Shown here: positions 20,450-22,558 of the stretch, in pieces
How the letters are laid out: the number at the start of each line of letters is the position of its first letter
Numbering within the stretch: the first letter of the stretch is position 1
Source of the DNA: Welwitschia mirabilis
Lineage: Eukaryota; Gnetophyta; Gnetopsida; Welwitschiales
Direction: 5' to 3'
DNA length: 22,558 nucleotides
NCBI GenBank assembly: GCA_051453625.1
Contig: JBOZIK010000001.1
Coordinates: forward strand, 229,477,308-229,499,865
Position numbers and translations under genes: made by a program
Notes under the pieces: model-generated
The model's database searches: none
Seen by the model: the letters and a program-made list of their open reading frames with translations, nothing else
Told to the model about the DNA's origin: nothing

Positions 20450-21511
20450 CCTAGTTAAAAAGTCATCATGATGGGAAGAGGATGCATGTTCTCTAGGAGT
20501 TTCTTCTTCTTCTGACTCGAAGGGAATATCCAGTCCAAAAGCTGAAAGACCAAATACCATGCGATCCACCCTCTTGTTTAATTTATCCACTGAGGCCTGT
20601 AAACTCTGAATAGCCCTGTAGATAAACTCATTGGAGATTGGTTCAGAGGAAGGCCCTTCTTTTGTATGCTGCTTCTTCTTCGAAGGGGGTGAAGGACCAA
20701 GTTACATCTGAGAAAATATTCATTTTCTTAAGAGAAAATGATCCAAGTGCCTTCAATACCTTCACTAATTCTTCATCTTTTTGAATAATAAACTAATGAT
20801 TTTTAAGAATCGCTGTAATTAAACCCCCAAATGATAGACTGGAGTGATTGGCCACGAAAAGCTGACTAATATAATACATAATGAATTTACACAAGTTTAT
20901 TTTAACACATGTGCCTAAGCAAACATAATATACGCACAAAGAGGTAACACTTCATCCTTGTGCTCGAGCTTAAGAACCAAGTTATGAGTGGAGATCTGAA
21001 AAACAACTCGGTAAAAGGGCTTTAACTGATTAGTTGGAATATTGGCTCGCCAGTTAACCCTTTTACCACACGATTCTTCTGTGATAACATCCTTAGAAAC
21101 TGCCTCTTGAAGGAAGGCTACTGAGTTAATCTTTTTGAAGAAAGCATCACTGGGAAAACTAGTAATTAATGAAATGGTTTCCAAATCTACTTCCACAGTC
21201 CTGCCATATACTTTGGAAACAAACCTCCAATTGCTCTTATCAAATAAACCATTACAGTAGAAGAAACGTACCATCTTCACTGAAGCTCGAGTGTCCAGAC
21301 TGAGAGCATACATCCAACCTCGTTCTGCAAATTTGGGCTCTAAACTGAGTTCATGTCGGAAGGAGTGAAAGCCTATGCTTCTCTCTAGAGCTAATGGCCT
21401 TTTGGAGAAGCAACCAAGCCAATTTTTCTAGTGCTCGGGAGAAATAAACCAATCTGCCACTGAAGTTGGCTCCTCTTCTTTCCTAGATGTTGAAACCTTT
21501 GACTTCACCAT
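20450..21511 (-). pseudogene. Extra (env-position) ORF of element B, plant-transposon-protein-like, broken
   Basis: It starts with ATG at 21511 in a good context (caccATGgtg read as TAGCATGGTG) and reads MVKSKVSTSRKEEEPTSVAD. One TAG at 21430-21428 interrupts it at codon 28, after which the same frame is open to 20915 (SVKMVRFFYCNGLFDKS, LKPFYRVVFQISTHN). Coding similarity then appears to change frame: CKFIMYYISQLFVANHSSL, a TAG, DEELVKVLKALGSFSLKKMN, then a further shift to AIQSLQASVDKLNKRVDRMV, a probable coiled coil. The body resembles ORFs annotated as putative plant transposon protein in retroelements (from memory). I see no signal peptide or convincing membrane anchor; the hydrophobic tail at 20327-20450 overlaps the purine tract and looks out of frame. 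Confidence 0.6.
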
Positions 21512-21618
21512 GCTAAAGGAATCCAACAGAGAGAGAAAGGCTCAAGGTGGCAAGAAAAGGAGGAGAGGAATGCAAGAGGAAAGAAGAAGCAAATGAGAAG
21601 AAACAATAAACAATGACA

Positions 21619-21626
21619 TTTTATAA
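21619..21626 (-). promoter_or_regulatory. TATA box ahead of the element B extra ORF
   Basis: TTATAAAA on the minus strand lies about 40 bp downstream of the GACRTC array and about 108 bp upstream of the ATG at 21511, with a CT-rich leader between. Spacing fits a TATA box with a start site near 21590. It is inferred from position and consensus only. Confidence 0.55.
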
Positions 21627-21665
21627 GCTTCAGGGGGCGTCTGCGGGTTTGCATTTGTGTCGTCG

Positions 21666-21891
21666 GACATCCAATCTTTTAGGTCGAGACATCCGGGTTT
21701 TAAAACACCCGCTTGTCTTAAAATTTTTCTCGGACATCCGGATGCATTAGGTAGAATGTCTGAGCACTTGCTCGATTTTGCCAGATACTTAACAGTCGGA
21801 CGTCCAGAGAGACGAGAAGGATGTCCGGAGAAAATTCAGATCAAACATAAGAGCTTAACAGTCGAACGTCCGATTAAAAGACTAGGACGTC
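21666..21891 (-). repeat. Paired GACRTC tandem array, four units, 66-67-bp period
   Basis: Plus-strand motif pairs start at 21666/21688, 21733/21755, 21799/21820 and 21865/21886. Spacing inside units is 22, 22, 21 and 21 bp and the period is 67, 66 and 66 bp. Several copies are the full palindrome-like CGGACGTCCG or CGGACATCCGG. The last two units also share (a/g)cttaacagtcg just before the first motif. It lies about 100 bp after the pol stop and ahead of the TATA box. Confidence 0.88.
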
Positions 21892-21929
21892 CGAGTAAGA
21901 TTTGAAGATAGATAAACAAAGAAGGCACA

Positions 21930-21935
21930 TTTATT
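21930..21935 (-). terminator. Possible poly(A) signal after element B pol
   Basis: AATAAA on the minus strand, about 55 bases after the RNase H stop codon and before the GACRTC array. It could end a pol transcript before the separate extra ORF. This is a short motif in AT-rich DNA, so chance occurrence is possible. Confidence 0.3.
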
Positions 21936-21987
21936 GGAAAAACGTTTTAGTTGATGACAAATGTAGGGACAGAAAATCTTGCATAAA

Positions 21988-22558
21988 TTATACTGAAGGG
22001 GAATGGTTCCCCAAGCCAAGTTGTTGTCGAAAAAACACGAATTTTTCTTTACTTAAGCTCTTAGTCATAATGTCAGCAATTTGTTGATCAGTTAGAATGT
22101 ATTCAAGGGTACTTGGTTCTCGAGTGCTGAACAGGGTTCTTGGTTATGTTTATTGCATTGGTGTTGTCACAATAAATCTTGATTTTGTCGGGTTTTACCC
22201 CAAAATCAATCATCATTTGCTTCATCCACAGTACTTGAGCACAGCACACTCCTGCGGCTATGTTTTCAGCTTCAGCAGTGGACAACGAAGTTGTGGTTTG
22301 TTTTCTACTCGACCAAGAAACCAAACAGTTGCCCCTATAAAAACAAGCACCACTAGTGCTTTTTCGGTCATTGGTACAACCTGCCCGATCGGCATCATTG
22401 TATCCTATTAAATCTAAGGTCTTGTTGTAATCATACCAAAGACCACAGTTCTGAGTGGATTTTAGATACCTTAGGATCCTTTTAACATGGGTAAGATGTG
22501 ATTCTCTAGGATCAGCTTGATATCTAGCAACAGACTCCCACACTATAGGCAATATCAG
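21988..22558 (-). pseudogene. Element B RNase H (partial, internal deletion)
   Basis: It runs in from the right edge: ARYQADPRESHL, KRILRYLKSTQNCGLWYD, YNDADRAGCTNDRKSTSGA, SWSSRKQ, LSTAEAENIAAGVCCAQVLW, IYCDNTNAINITKNPVQHSR. The catalytic Asp (DAD), Glu (EAE) and Asp (CDN) are all present. After HSRTKY (about 22107) the family normally has about 27 residues before the LADIxTK motif. Here only about 10 remain and the frame changes, then LTDQQIADIMTKSLSKEKF leads to QQLGLGNHSPSV and TAA at 21990-21988. So there is a short deletion with a frameshift near the end; otherwise this is the best-preserved domain in the window. Confidence 0.88.

Larger units (their letters stand above)
19920..22558 (-). 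mobile_element. Third copia element B (Sirevirus-like), 3' part only
   Basis: On the minus strand, entering from the right edge, it has RNase H (to 21990), a GACRTC array, a TATA box, an extra ORF in the env position, a polypurine tract and the start of a 3' LTR that runs into the 100-N gap. The ARYQADPRESHL and DADRAGCTNDRKSTSGACF motifs and the extra downstream ORF are typical of Sireviruses (family knowledge). The 5' LTR, gag, PR, INT and RT lie beyond 22558. It appears to be inserted within or next to the gag region of element C. Confidence 0.75.

Noticed and set aside
20327-20450. Hydrophobic C-terminal stretch as a membrane anchor of an envelope-like protein
   Set aside because: It overlaps the polypurine tract and follows likely frameshifts; its Leu/Phe richness looks like out-of-frame reading of a pyrimidine-rich strand.

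Overview
This is plant nuclear DNA, most likely from a seed plant with a large, repeat-rich genome. The evidence is an intron-containing gene with plant-type splice sites and several Ty1/copia LTR retrotransposons nested inside one another. The sequence is AT-rich and carries assembly gaps at 6182-6191, 7704-8366, 8686-8695, 14037-14046 and 20054-20153. Species cannot be read from it. A gymnosperm-like giant-intron genome would fit, but that is inference. All recognisable coding material lies on the minus strand.

Layout. 1-4648: no recognisable gene; a nested set of direct repeats lies at 2649-3150, and 3' flank of the gene lies before 4649. 4649-6499: the last three exons of an LMBR1-domain-containing protein 2 (LMBD2)-like membrane protein, with clean splice sites, in-phase joins and an intact stop. 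Its upstream exons were not found, so they lie beyond the window (implying an intron of more than 16 kb filled with same-strand retrotransposons) or are lost. 6500-9070: unrecognised sequence with two gaps; the large gap is flanked by a near-identical 18-mer.

9071-about 19850: an old, degraded copia element (C), read right to left as gag zinc knuckle, protease, integrase, RT and RNase H. Its integrase-RT part is duplicated in tandem (15358-16719 and 16720-18009). A second copia element (A, 9208-15025) lies inside its RNase H domain. Element A has both LTRs, a PBS, a PPT and a 5-bp target-site duplication (gtttg); its gag, PR, INT, RT and RH are all recognisable and all broken. Between INT and RT of A lies a further LTR-like segment (about 11230-12175).

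About 19920-22558: the 3' part of a third copia element (B), Sirevirus-like. It has an RNase H domain, a GACRTC repeat array, a TATA box, an extra env-position ORF with disruptions, a PPT and part of a 3' LTR; the rest lies beyond the right end.

The most interesting signal is a paired-motif array (GACRTC, 22 bp, GACRTC, repeated in tandem). It occurs twice, once in the LTR-like segment within A (six units, 57-bp period) and once in B between pol and the extra ORF (four units, 66-67-bp period). Both stand upstream of a TATA box on the same strand. I infer a bZIP-type (C-box, ACGT core) enhancer array; in B it may give the extra ORF its own promoter.
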